Below are positions 34,149 to 44,250 of a stretch of DNA of 64,000 bases, one piece after another. The notes under the pieces were generated by a model. The model saw only the letters and a list, made by a program, of their open reading frames with translations. It ran no database searches and was not told the origin of the DNA. Numbering within the stretch: position 1 is the first letter of the stretch; each line of letters opens with the position of its first letter. This DNA is from Cricetomys ansorgei (Eukaryota; Chordata; Mammalia; Rodentia; Nesomyidae). Location of the stretch: assembly GCA_026225945.1 (NCBI GenBank), contig JAMJFZ010001089.1, forward strand, positions 1,122,501 through 1,186,500, read 5' to 3'. Position numbers and translations under genes: made by a program.

Positions 34149-36888
34149 TCACCTGGCATTTTCATCATCCTGAGGAAAAACACAAGCATGCCCTCGTCCC
34201 CAAATTAATACTGGGTCAGGCCCATTCCATATATCTGTGAGAGGATCTTTACATCTCACCTGCACATATGTAGAATGAGTCTTTGGATGCCAGAAACGCG
34301 CAGCTGCAGATAATCCTTTAGCATCCACAGTTAAAACATTTAAAATAAAAAGAGCATGATTTAAGCTGTTCTGCGGAGAAATAGGGTACAATTCTCCATT
34401 TTTTATTTTAAGTAGTTGATTTTTAAGAACACCATGGGCTTTATAACCCTGTGGGTTATGAGAAATACCTGCTTTATGCATTATTGAAAGTTGAGTACAA
34501 AAATTCTGGAAAGCTTGACTAGTATATCCAGAACCATTATCAGTTTTTATAATAGAAGTTTGAGCTATGATAGCAAAACATCTAAGGCAATGAGAAATAA
34601 CATGTTTAGTAGCTTCTCCAGTTTAAGCAATAGCTATAATAAATCCTGAATGTCAATAGTGACATGCACATATTTTAACTTTCCAAATTCTGGAATATGT
34701 GTTACATCCATTTGCCATAATTGATTAGATATCAAACCTCTTGGATTGACTCCATAGTGAGGCACAGATTGATGTTCTGGGCACATAGTGCACTGTCGAA
34801 CAATCTATTGAGCAGGTTCTCTGCTTATACAAAACTGCTTCCTCAGACTTTGACTGTTTTGATGATGCAATGCAAGAGATTTCTGCACAAGTTCTAATCG
34901 AGTGAGACCTATTACCTTAGTAGCTTGATCAGCAAGAGCATTGCCTTCTGCTAATGGTCCTGGAAGTCCAAAATGCGCTTGAATATGCCTTTCATAGCAT
35001 GGATGTACACGTACATGCAAACACCTTTGAATCTGAGAAAAAAGTTCTTGCACTTGATTATCAGCAGTATCAATGTACGCTATTGTCTCTAATATTTGTA
35101 AAGCTCTAGCACTATAATGACTGTCTGTATAAAGATTAAAAGAACAATAAGTCATTGTTTCAAACACCACAGCAACTGCTCTGAGTTCTACAATTTGAGC
35201 TGAGGCAGGCGGTGTATGAAGTATATTTGAATGACCCTTGAATCACATAAGTAGCAGTACCATTAGAAGATTCATCAGCAAAAACTACTTGAGCATCCTT
35301 TATAGGATCCTGTCATATAACCTTAGGAAATACTAAAGCATGATTATTAGCAAACTGTAATAATTTATCTTTAGGATAGTGGTTATCTATAGCTCCTGGG
35401 TAATGAGCAAATATAATAATCCATGCATCTACATTTTGAAATAACCAATATATTTGTTGCTTAGTAAAAGGAACTCCAATCAAAGATGGTTCAGCTCCAA
35501 AATATTTCCTAGACTCTTCTCTAGCCATCTGTGCCAAACAAACTACAGACTCATAGTATGGTGCTAACACTCCTGCTGGTGAAACATTGAAACAAGTGTA
35601 GCCAGAGTAGTGGACCACCCTGCCACAAGACTGCAGTAGGTGTGTGTGTGGTTGCTAATACATAAGCAGCCCACCCTTGCGTGTAGTCCACATATTGTAC
35701 TTGTTGCTGTTCTATGGCTTTTTCTACTTTTTGTAAAACTTCTCTTCCTTCCTCAGTTAGTTTCCTAACTGATGTAGGAGCTGGGTCTCCTTGAAGGATA
35801 TTAAATAAAGGTTTTAATTCTCCAGTAGAAATTTTTAACTGTAGCCTAAGCCAATTAATATCCCCTAACGACTTTTGAAAATCATTTAAAGTAATCAAAT
35901 TATCCTTTCTAATTTGAATCTTTTGAGGCATAATGGTTTTAGGGTACAACTTCTGTCCCAAATAAGGATAAGATGATTCAGTCTGAATTTTATCAGGTGA
36001 AATTATCAATCCCTGATCTTTCAAAGCTTGTTGCAAGTGTGCATAAGCTGCCAACGAGATTCCTTCTTGTGTATAAGGTAAAAGAATGTCATCCATATAA
36101 TGCATTATATAAACTTGAGAATATACTTGCCTAGTTTTAGTCACTGCTAGGGCTATAAATTTCTGACACAAAGTAGGACTATTAGCCAAACCTTGAGGCA
36201 ATATTTTCCAATGATATCTCTTCATGGGCTCCTTAAAATTTGTAGAGGGTACACTAAAGGCAAATCTTTTGCAGTCCTCAGGAGCAAGTAGAATAGTATA
36301 GAAACAATCCTTCAAATCTAAAAGTATCTCATAAGTATCTCTAGGTCTTGCAGATAGTGTAGGCAAACCTGGCTATAGAGCTCCCATTAATTCCATAGTC
36401 TCATTAACTTTTCTGAGATCTTGTAGTAACCTCCATTTTCCTGATTTCTTTTTTATTACAAAAGTTGGGGAGTTCCAAGGAGAATTAGAAGGTGCAATAT
36501 GCCCACTGTTGAGCTGTTCCTGTACCAACTGCTCAGCAACTTAATTTTTTTTTTTCAGTGAGAGGCCACTGATCCACCCATACAGGCTTCTCACTTTTCC
36601 AAATAATTGCATGGAGTACAGGCTGGCCAGTGACCTCCATTAAAAATACCCTAGACCTGCTCTTGTAGGTCACTGGACTGGCATTAATGGATTTTGTATT
36701 CCTTGGCCATTTACTCCTAAACTTTGACTAGGCAAGAATCCTTGATCAAACATTTGCTGAGTGACAGATTCACTAGGACTGTATAGATATGCTCCCATCT
36801 CTCTCATAACATCTCTTCCCCCAAGATTAACCGGTAAACCTGGCATGATGTACGGTTGAAAAGTGCCATGATGTCCTTCTGCATCTTT
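34149..36888 (-). pseudogene. pol: Remnant pol of the provirus (RT, RNase H, integrase)
   Basis: In order along the minus strand: a reverse transcriptase palm with LLDLKDCFYTI and HYMDDILL (YMDD) in the open frame 35551-36366; RT connection sequence at 35313-35618; RNase H at 34805-35170 with LYTDSHYSARAL and GPLAEGNALADQATK; and integrase below that. An in-frame TAG near 36372 and further frame breaks separate these parts. In the integrase core two catalytic aspartates are visible (WQMDVTH near 34700 and KTDNGSGYTS near 34535). The next conserved block, which should hold the catalytic glutamate, is shortened to NPQGYKAHG (about 34440-34470) and has none. It encodes no working polymerase or integrase. 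Confidence 0.88.
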
Positions 36889-37392
36889 TCATGATAACAC
36901 ATCACTGTTTTGCTCTGGACTCTGATTCTGACCTGTACCCTGTAATTGTGTCATAGTAGATTGCTTAGGCCAAGCCATAGGCCATTGATTAGCAGTAAGA
37001 ACTGAGACATCAGCCCCAGTATCTAGCAAACCTTGAAAGTTTTTTCCATTAATAGTTAAAGTAAGCTCAGGTCGCTGTGCTCCTATAGCTTGTACCCGGT
37101 AAACATCTGATGATCCAAATTCTGCATCTCCTCTCTTGTTTTTCTTTGCTGCATTCTTAGTTTGCACTTGAGGAAGTAATAATAATTGTGCTATGCGTTG
37201 ACCTGATAGTACTACAGAAATCCCCGATGGTGAATGAGTCATAATTTTTATTTCCACAGTATAGTCCCCATCAGTGACTCCTGGCTCTACTAAAATTCCC
37301 TTCATAATAGCACTACTTCTACCAAGCAATAATCCTATCATACCTGGTGGCAGAGGTCCATAGACACCAGTAGGTAGAGCTTGCATTCCCAT
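36889..37392 (-). pseudogene. pro: dUTPase-protease (pro) of the provirus
   Basis: This frame overlaps the end of gag in another frame, as expected where pro is reached by ribosomal frameshifting. The first half reads like the C-terminal part of a retroviral dUTPase (GVTDGDYTVEI and a downstream GQRIAQLLLLP). The second half is an aspartic protease with the flap-forming enzyme's active-site motif LLDTGADVSVL. The open stretch continues upstream of the first Met, which is not the true start. It ends at a stop shortly after the protease core, and pol is not continuous with it. Confidence 0.85.
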
Positions 37393-39395
37393 CTCTGGAG
37401 TTGATATTGTGTAGGCTGAGGAACTGAGCTCCAGTCCTGAGCTGCCTGGGGTTGCTCTGAAGAGCTCCTGGATGGGTTTCCTTGCTGAGGAATGAAAGTC
37501 TGAAACACCCCATAACAGTGTTGCAGGGCCTGGGACAGGCCCCTCCTCCCATTTCCCTCCTGGAGAAGATTTCCCATGACATTCCTCTTAGACTTGCACT
37601 CTCTAGCCCAATGATTTCCTTGCTTACATTTAGGACACAAACCTGGTTGTCCACTTCCTTTAAAAGGACTTTGAAGCACATGTCTCTGTTTATTTGGACA
37701 CTGTTTGACTTGGTGTCCTGGCTGACCACACTCATAACAGCTTCCTGGAAGATTATTTTCCATAGGCTTTCTTTGCTGAAACAACACTTCCTTTACAGTC
37801 GTTCCGTGTAATGCAGCTGCCATTGCAAGACCCTGCGTATATGATGGTCCTATATCTGAACATAGTCTGATATAATCAGAGACAGTTCCTTTCTTTCTAT
37901 AAGGTCTTAAAGCTGCTTGACATGCAGTATTAGCATTCTCATAAGCTAGCTGCTTAACCAATAATAGACCAGCATCAGAGTCTCCCAATAACCTTCTTGC
38001 GGTCTGTATCAATCTAGCAACAAAATCTTGAAATGGCTCATCAGGTCCTTGCCTAATTTTAGACAAGTCCTCAGTCTGCCTTCCAGTAGAGGGTAGTTTA
38101 TACCATGCTCGTTTGGCAGCAGCGTTGATCTGAGAATACACTCCTGGATCAAATCCCAACGGCTGTACAGTTTCCTGGTATCGGCCCTCTCCTGCTAACA
38201 TTTCATAAGCGGCTGGTATATTCTGTCTTCTATTAAGGTCTGCAGTATTCTGACACTGTTGTGCAAATTCTGACTTCCACAACAAAATATTATCATCTGA
38301 AAAACATGCTCTAGCCAATTGCTTCCAATCGCTAGATGGAAGGGGTTCAGTAGATAAGAATTCAAGCATCACTTCTGTGAATGGAGCTGTTGGCCCATAC
38401 TGTGCACAAGCAAGCTTTAATTCTTTCAACTTCTTAAAAGGAATAGCCCTATGAGCTTGGACCTGTTGACCCCATGTCAGTTTCCTCAATCACTGGATAA
38501 GTTAATGAAATCCTTGAATATCTTCTCCTCTCTCAGCAGCCTCCTGCAAAGTTATTTGCAAAGGAGACAGAGGTTGCGGGACTCGAGATAAAGACTTTGG
38601 CCTTGAAGGTCTCTGAGCCAGAACCAGGACTGACTGATTCTTCCAAAGGAAGAGGAGGTGTATCTAACTCTGCTAGGACTCTAGGAATCCTTCCAAGCCT
38701 TATCTTCGGATTCCACTCAAGTGACCTTGAAGGCTCTCCCTGAGTCCTCTCTTTTGCTGCTTCAAATTTACCAAAGAAGAAAAAGCATTTCTTATGTACC
38801 GAATATCTTCCACTAATAAGTCATCCTTCTGAGAGGCACTATTCTTTGCTAAAGTAATGAATGGAGGAGAATCTTCATTAAGACATCGAACGGCCCCTTC
38901 CTCTAGCTGTTCTACATCCCTTGGATCTAAAGCATCTTCCTCATTTTTAGGAGACAACATTTCAAAAGAATGCTTTGGAAAAACTTGTTCAGCTGACGGA
39001 GCAGAGGGTTGAGTCTCACTCCCTCTCCCGCTAGCCAGAGTGTCCTCTGAACAATCAGGAGTTTTATTTCCTGCTATAAGACTATCTGAGAAATGCCCTG
39101 TAGGCTTATCTATTTTATGCCCAGGATCTAGATTATTCTTAATTAAAATCCATAAGCCCAAAGCATCTACAGGAATCTTATTAGGTCCATGAATATCATA
39201 ATAATTCTGCAAAGTTTCTCCCACTTTTTGCCATGACTCTAGGCTTACTGTCTCTTCCTCAGGAAACCGAGGACAGATCTCTTCTATAAACTGTAAAAAA
39301 TCACACAACTTTTGTTGCCCTATTTCAACTCCACGAACGTGGAGCATGTTCTTAAGCATATGTACAAAAAGCAGTCGACTATCTCCAACACCCAT
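37338..39395 (-). pseudogene. gag: gag of the provirus, disrupted between MA and CA
   Basis: The start ATG at 39395 begins MGVGDSR, with a glycine at position 2 suitable for myristoylation. The first open frame (38700-39395) covers matrix and a linker with a PSAP late-domain motif, then stops (GIRR-stop). At least two frame changes occur between 38700 and 38490. The frame then stays open from 38489 to 37338 through capsid (with PDEPFQDFVARL, the major-homology-type region) and nucleocapsid with two CCHC zinc knuckles (CYECGQPGHQVKQC and CPKCKQGNHWAREC). It overlaps pro at its end. No full polyprotein can be made. Confidence 0.9.
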
Positions 39396-39508
39396 TTTCC
39401 TTAGGGCTTCGCTTTACTCCCAAAGATCACTTACCACAGCACTTTTCTTACCGAGCTAGCTCACTTCATTACGGGGTATCCTCCTTCACAGAGTCCCCGG
39501 TGCTCAGC

Positions 39509-39526
39509 TCCCTGGTCCGGGCACCA
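39509..39526 (-). other. Primer-binding site, Lys3-like
   Basis: Three bases inside the 5' LTR the minus strand reads TGGTGCCCGGACCAGGGA. Compared with the site for the tRNA-Lys3 3' end, this has two mismatches and one inserted base. It fits tRNA-Phe clearly less well. Confidence 0.65.
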
Positions 39527-39529
39527 CTC

Positions 39530-39972
39530 TGCCAGGTGCTTGCCCCGGCAAGTCGGACGGTTCCCTGAGAGGGAGTGTGAGGAATAGAAAAAGACAGAGA
39601 CAAGGGACAAAGATTCCAGAGGGCACACAGTGGCAACTACTGCCACAGCCCAGACTTTATTCAGCTCAGCATATATACACACTTCTCAAGCGTGAGAAAC
39701 AGAATCTCCAGTTCTGTAAACAATAGCAACATTAATACAAGAAGTCTACTGGTAATCTAGGCATCCTCCTTCTCAAGGCTAGAAGGAACACTCAGGTCCC
39801 AGCCCTGAGCCCTGAGCATGCTTTCTCACACGTTAACAGAAGGGACAGCCTGCCAACTTCTCCAAAAGACCTTGCAAGCAAGCAATGTGCTCGAGGTCAA
39901 GAAGCATTAAGTTTCTCCTCTCATGTCTCAGCTCTTCTTCTCATGGCTCAGTTCTTCTTATGGCTCCCAACA
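39530..39972 (-). repeat. 5' LTR of the provirus (443 bp)
   Basis: Starts TGTTGGGAGCC and ends ...CCTGGCA on the minus strand, with the same TATA-like and AATAAA arrangement as the 3' LTR. It retains the 33-base segment missing from the other LTR. Confidence 0.92.
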
Positions 39973-39978
39973 GTGAGA
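39973..39978. repeat. Target-site duplication GTGAGA, right
   Basis: Exact copy of 31812-31817. Confidence 0.9.
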
Positions 39979-40312
39979 GAGATTTTTGTTTTTTAAGGAA
40001 TTGACTACCTTTTTGAGGCTTATCAAGTGTAAAGTCTGAGAGTGGCCAGCAGGTTGAAGACCTGCGCAATTCCAGTGTGAACTTAAGGTGGGCTTCTGGC
40101 AGAATGTTTTCTGACCCAAGGGACCTCTGTCCTTGTATTAACACTGCCTTCAACTGATGAGCTGAGAGGTTCATTTACGTTGTTTATTGTCCTCAAAGTC
40201 TCTGAAGCCAAATTAACGTTCACTTCATTAAGAAGACAACTCTCTGGGAACATCCAGCATAGCGTTTGACCCAATGTCTGCATACTGTAGGCCAGTTAAG
40301 TTGACACATAAA
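39979..40312 (+). mobile_element. Old interspersed repeat, second part
   Basis: Resumes the element begun at 30097: 'ttttttaaggaattgactac', 'gtgtaaagtctgagagtgg', 'ccttcaactgatgagctgag', 'acatccagcatagcgtttga' and an end 'gttgacacataaagctaacc'. Its two parts are separated by 9.7 kb of younger insertions. Confidence 0.55.
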
Positions 40313-40639
40313 GCTAACCACCCCAGCAAGATACCAGGGAAGCATCTAGAAGCTCTGTCTTCATAGCTGTTGTCCAAATGCGCACTTCCGATTAGACAGG
40401 AGCAAGCCAACCACACACCAAGACTGTGGTCTGTTCCTGCAGCCAGTCTGCTGGAAGGGCTTGCTTTCACAGCCCACATCTTGGTTTTTATTATCACCGT
40501 TTGCAAACTCTTCTTTGTTAGTTTATGCTCAGCAATGTGAAATAAACCCAGATTTTTACAGACATGCACATGTTTAAATGTACTTATTCGATAGAAATAA
40601 ACCAAATGAAGTTGTGAAGGAAAATTTAAAAAAAAAATC
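40313..40639. other. Intergenic stretch, nothing recognised
   Basis: No repeat or coding signal identified. Confidence 0.4.
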
Positions 40640-40985
40640 CATATCTACAAAGTTTAAAGATATTTGTAGAGTTGAAAATATTCAATTTGGGGGATCCCAA
40701 GAAAATGATGTCAGGAGTATGAGTAGTTAAAATTCATCTCTATTTTCCATTCGGTGCTGGCTTTAGGTCAGAGAGTAAATTTACTCAGAGAGGAGGTTTA
40801 CGTTCGCAATTACACCACATTTACATTTATATACCAGCACATTATCTTCCTGTAATGCATGCCGCGGTTAATTTGTCTTTACCGGACAGCAAGTCTTTAA
40901 CAAGGTGAATTGTCATTAAATGTTAATGACGAATAAGAGATGGTATTGTCACTTTTGCTGTTGTTTAAATTCGAGTGTGTAGGAG
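40640..40985. promoter_or_regulatory. Candidate conserved noncoding element
   Basis: A repeat-free AT-rich stretch that nevertheless keeps isolated CpGs in motif-like contexts: 'ttcgcaattac', 'gccgcggttaattt', 'taccggac' and 'aatgacgaataag', among clustered TAAT/ATTA homeodomain cores. Old neutral DNA elsewhere in the window has mostly lost such CpGs. This is inference only. Confidence 0.3.
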
Positions 40986-41402
40986 TCAGGGTATTATGGC
41001 CCCATAAAAGCCCCAGGCTTGACTGGTCCCAAACTGGGCTCATCTTATACCCCTCTCCCACACTTCAGCTTTGTTCCAACCCCACATAAACTTAGTTATC
41101 AAGGTATAAGTCTTTCGATGACCTTAGGAAGCCCCATCTCTCCGATTTCCCACAGTGGACTATAGTTCTTAGGAGAAACCACACCTATGTTGAAGGTCCT
41201 GCAGAATAAATTGTCCAGAAGTTCATAATTATGGGGAGATGGAAAGTTACAAAAGGAGTCTAATATCTCCATCTATTTTTAGTCCTCTTAATAGTCGTTT
41301 ACTACCAACCTCTGACCCAACATCTTCGTGCTGTCAAGCAAAACTTTTGGAATGTATTGTAAATTTAGCAGACCACTAGCTTCCACCAAACCCAAGTTAA
41401 GA
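40986..41402. other. Intergenic stretch, nothing recognised
   Basis: No supported feature. Confidence 0.4.
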
Positions 41403-41545
41403 AGCTGGGTGGGGGCGGTGCACGCCTTGAATCCCAGTTCTCAGGAGACAGAGGCAGGCGGATCTCTGTGAGTTCGAGGCCAGCCTGGTCTACAGAGTGA
41501 GCTCCAGGACAGCCAGAGGTACAACAGAGAAACCTCTAGAAAAAG
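41403..41545 (+). mobile_element. B1 SINE
   Basis: A well-preserved B1: 'gaggcaggcggatctctgtg', 'agttcgaggccagcctggtc', 'tacagagtgagctccaggac'. It is among the youngest-looking SINEs in the window. Confidence 0.88.
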
Positions 41546-42892
41546 AATGCCGTGAGATGCCACCTGAAACCTACAGAAGAAATCCCTGCCGCTCTGTCAT
41601 AACCCCACTTACCTGATGTCCCCACTGAATAATTTGGTACATACACTGATTTGTGACTTTCTTTCATTCTATGACTATAAATGTTTTAGTGACTTCTTCC
41701 TCAGTGGAGCATACCATTCAGCACAACCTCAATCAGCGTTCCCATGCTAATCTCATCTTTGGCTCAGGATAAACCATTTCTTATTGGAGGAAGAGCCATG
41801 TTTTTTATTGATAACATGTTTAACCATCAAATTCTGGGGGTCTTCTTTCAGTAGATTTTATCATTTGCCCAGCCCCTCATCACTCATGCCCTGAGTCACA
41901 GTCGCTTGTTACTAGGTCTGTCTACTTCCTAGCCAGCTCTGATTATGCCAGGTAATCTTGAGAAACATACATCTCATCATGCGACTTCCTGTCGTCAACC
42001 TCTCAGTGGTTCCTCCGTCTGGTTGGATTAAAGTACACACCGTGGTGTGCCCCAGAAGGTGCCTTGTGGTTGGTCCTTGTCTTGTCTTCATTTGCACTGA
42101 CATTTTGCTGTTGTTATACTGTCAACATAATCTTGATCTCCATAAAGCCACCAAGATCCCCTCTCCCCTCACTTACCTGATTTTGGTGTTGCCAGACATT
42201 TCTTAGTCTGTGATCGGCAGCAATTCCTCCTTATTCTTCAGAGCCTATGTTCTCTCTACCACTGTGCGCTGGGGCTGTGGGTATGTCAGCTGTAGGCTTT
42301 GCCCTCCACTGGCCAAGGAGAAAGGGTGTGACTCTGCCTGGGTTCCTGGGTCCCCATCTCAGCATTGCCAACATGATCGAAGTGTCACAGGGAAGGACAA
42401 GCCATGTCAGGAGCTACATTAAACAACAGAGATGTGAACTTTGCACCTTTTGATGGCTATGGATACAGCAGGTTGCTCGAGCTGGCAAGCAATGCTGCCC
42501 TTGGGACCTCTTCAAGAGGCCCCTGGAGTTCCTTTATGGTTGCTGGAGTGTGGCCTTTTTCCTTTCTTGGCTGGACCAGCATTTATTATGCATGTTTCTT
42601 TGGTACATTCTTCAAGAAATACCTATCAAGGACTTGCCACTTGGCAGCCACTGGGCTGAGCAATAGAGCGCATGCCACAGTTATATTCTGAAGGACACAC
42701 GTCTGGAGAGTAGGGATAGGTCAACCAGAAATGATGCAAGGAGAGATGGAGGTGCCGGATGCTCAGGAGCTCGTCTGCAGGGCTCCTGATCTACAAGGAA
42801 GCAGAAGACTTTTTTTGGGTTTTTTTTTTTGAGGTATACCCTTGACTGAAAAATGGTTATTTTCCAGGTGAAGAAAGGACCTGTCTGTGAGC
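41546..42892. other. Intergenic stretch, nothing recognised
   Basis: No gene-like exon structure. Open frames of up to 95 codons here lack any recognisable domain. Confidence 0.4.
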
Positions 42893-43080
42893 TGTGTGTG
42901 TGTGTGTGTGAGTGTAGTATAGTGTATGTGTGTGTTAGTAGTGTGTTTGTGTAGTGTATGTCTCTCTGTGTGTAGTGTATATGCATGTGTATAGTGTGTG
43001 TGTGCAGTGTGTATGCCTGTATGTAGTTTGCATGTGTACTGTATGTAGTGGGCATGTGTACTGTAGGTGTATGCATCTGT
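42893..43080. repeat. Degenerate GT-rich minisatellite
   Basis: Repeated 'tgtgtgtagtgtatgtg' variants over about 190 bases. Confidence 0.8.
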
Positions 43081-43104
43081 TCGGTGTCCTGCTCATCATT
43101 CTTG

Positions 43105-43375
43105 GGCTTATTCCCCTGAGACTGGGTCTTTCAACCTGGAGCCCAATATTTTGTCGAGTTAGCTAGTAAGCAAGCACAGATAATCCCTCTGTCTCTCCCC
43201 CACACTGCTGTGGTTACAGGCTTGTATGTGTGGCTAAACTCAGCTCTTTAAGAAACAAATAAAAAAAACCAAAAGAGCCCTAAATCCCCCACGGTGTTGG
43301 GATCCAAACTCAGCTCCTTATGCTCGCGCAAAGAGAGCTCCTACCCACTGAGCCACAAGGAGGAAGTTTCTGAGC
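43105..43375 (-). mobile_element. B4/B1-like SINE composite
   Basis: 'gagactgggtctttcaacct', 'gtggttacaggcttgtatgt', 'gttgggatccaaactcagct' and 'cctacccactgagccac' follow the order of a reverse tRNA/7SL-type SINE. Diverged. Confidence 0.4.
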
Positions 43376-43737
43376 CTGCCTTGGGCATCCGTGTCATGTG
43401 TCCCATGACACCTGCATCTTCCTTCCATCCCACCACAGCTGCTCCTCTGCTCAAATTCTGTAGTTTGGGAGTGGCTGGGCTCCTGGAGTGCCCTTCTTTG
43501 AGCATTCCAAGTAAGGAGAATTGTGGGCAGGTGGTATGACTACCGGTGACATGGGCATACTAGCACACTGACTCTGCAGAGACAGCTCCAGAGAGCTCTG
43601 GATTGCCAGTGGATATTCCTTCATGGAATATGAACTCATGTGGACTCCATGTCTCTTGCTTTGTGACAAAAGCTCCACCAAAGGACTACCCAGGGTGGGG
43701 GTGGGGTGGGGCAGGGGTGGAGTCTTCTGCAGAGAGG

Positions 43738-43782
43738 TGGAGAGAGAGGGAGAGAGAGAGAGAGAGAGGGAGAGAGAGAGAG
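43738..43782. repeat. (GA)n microsatellite
   Basis: GA dinucleotides with GGGA interruptions. Confidence 0.85.
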
Positions 43783-43896
43783 GCAGACAAGGGTCTCGAG
43801 GGCACATACAGTTTTATTCTTGCTGTCACTTAGACTCAAGCACATCCCCGTTCTTCTCATGGCTTGCTGGTTAGCCCTTCCCTGGATCATGTGTTA

Positions 43897-44250
43897 GTCT
43901 GTTTTCTACTCTATAATGAAATACCAGAGGCCGCCTAACTTAAAAAGGGAGAGGTTCATTTAATTTGCTGTTTTGGATGTGGCCAATGATTCTGGAGACG
44001 GGCTTCCCTGGCTCTGTCAGCATGGTGGATGACGTCATGGCAGGGAGCACATGGGAAGGAGAGATCATGTAATATTCTTTAGATGACAGGAGACCAGAGA
44101 TGGGTCCCCAGAGAAGACGGTAATCCCAAAAGCAAAATGCCTAATGAGCCAGCAATCTCTCACCAAGTCCTAATCCTCAGATCTCCACATGGAGTATTGA
44201 GATTCAAACAAATGAACCTTCAGGGGAACTAGCCACACTCCAACCATAAC
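43897..44250 (-). mobile_element. Old mammalian interspersed repeat
   Basis: 'gttagtctgttttctactct', 'ataatgaaataccagaggcc', 'caccaagtcctaatcctcag' and 'actagccacactccaaccat' form the reverse of an ancient element of MLT/LTR or DNA-transposon type. The family is uncertain. Confidence 0.4.

Larger units (their letters stand above)
32245..34152 (-). pseudogene. env: Remnant env of the provirus
   Basis: Downstream of integrase on the same strand are several broken frames. 33600-33944 and 33934-34152 look like surface-subunit parts with scattered cysteines. 33063-33281 contains a hydrophobic, alanine-rich stretch (IARIFATVSLIAIATTAAVA) typical of the start of a transmembrane subunit after a basic site (KQKRVV). 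A membrane-anchor-like region follows at about 32590-32720. Stops and frame changes are frequent, so no envelope protein can be made. An exact 60-bp inverted repeat (32471-32530 with 33594-33653) lies across this region and is not part of normal env structure. Confidence 0.7.
31818..39972 (-). mobile_element. Complete class II (ERVK, betaretrovirus-like) provirus
   Basis: An 8155-bp endogenous retrovirus reads on the minus strand: 5' LTR 39530-39972, primer-binding site, gag, dUTPase-protease, pol, env, polypurine tract, 3' LTR 31818-32226. Exact 6-bp duplications flank it. A dUTPase in the gag-pro region, two zinc knuckles in gag and YMDD in RT point to a betaretrovirus-like ancestor. The LTR start (TGTTGGGAGCC) resembles that of IAP-type elements, but I cannot assign a family. 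The LTRs differ by about 31 substitutions over some 409 aligned bases (hand count, about 7-8%) plus a 33-base indel, so it inserted some millions of years ago. All genes carry stops or frameshifts, and the copy cannot be infectious or autonomous. Confidence 0.93.
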
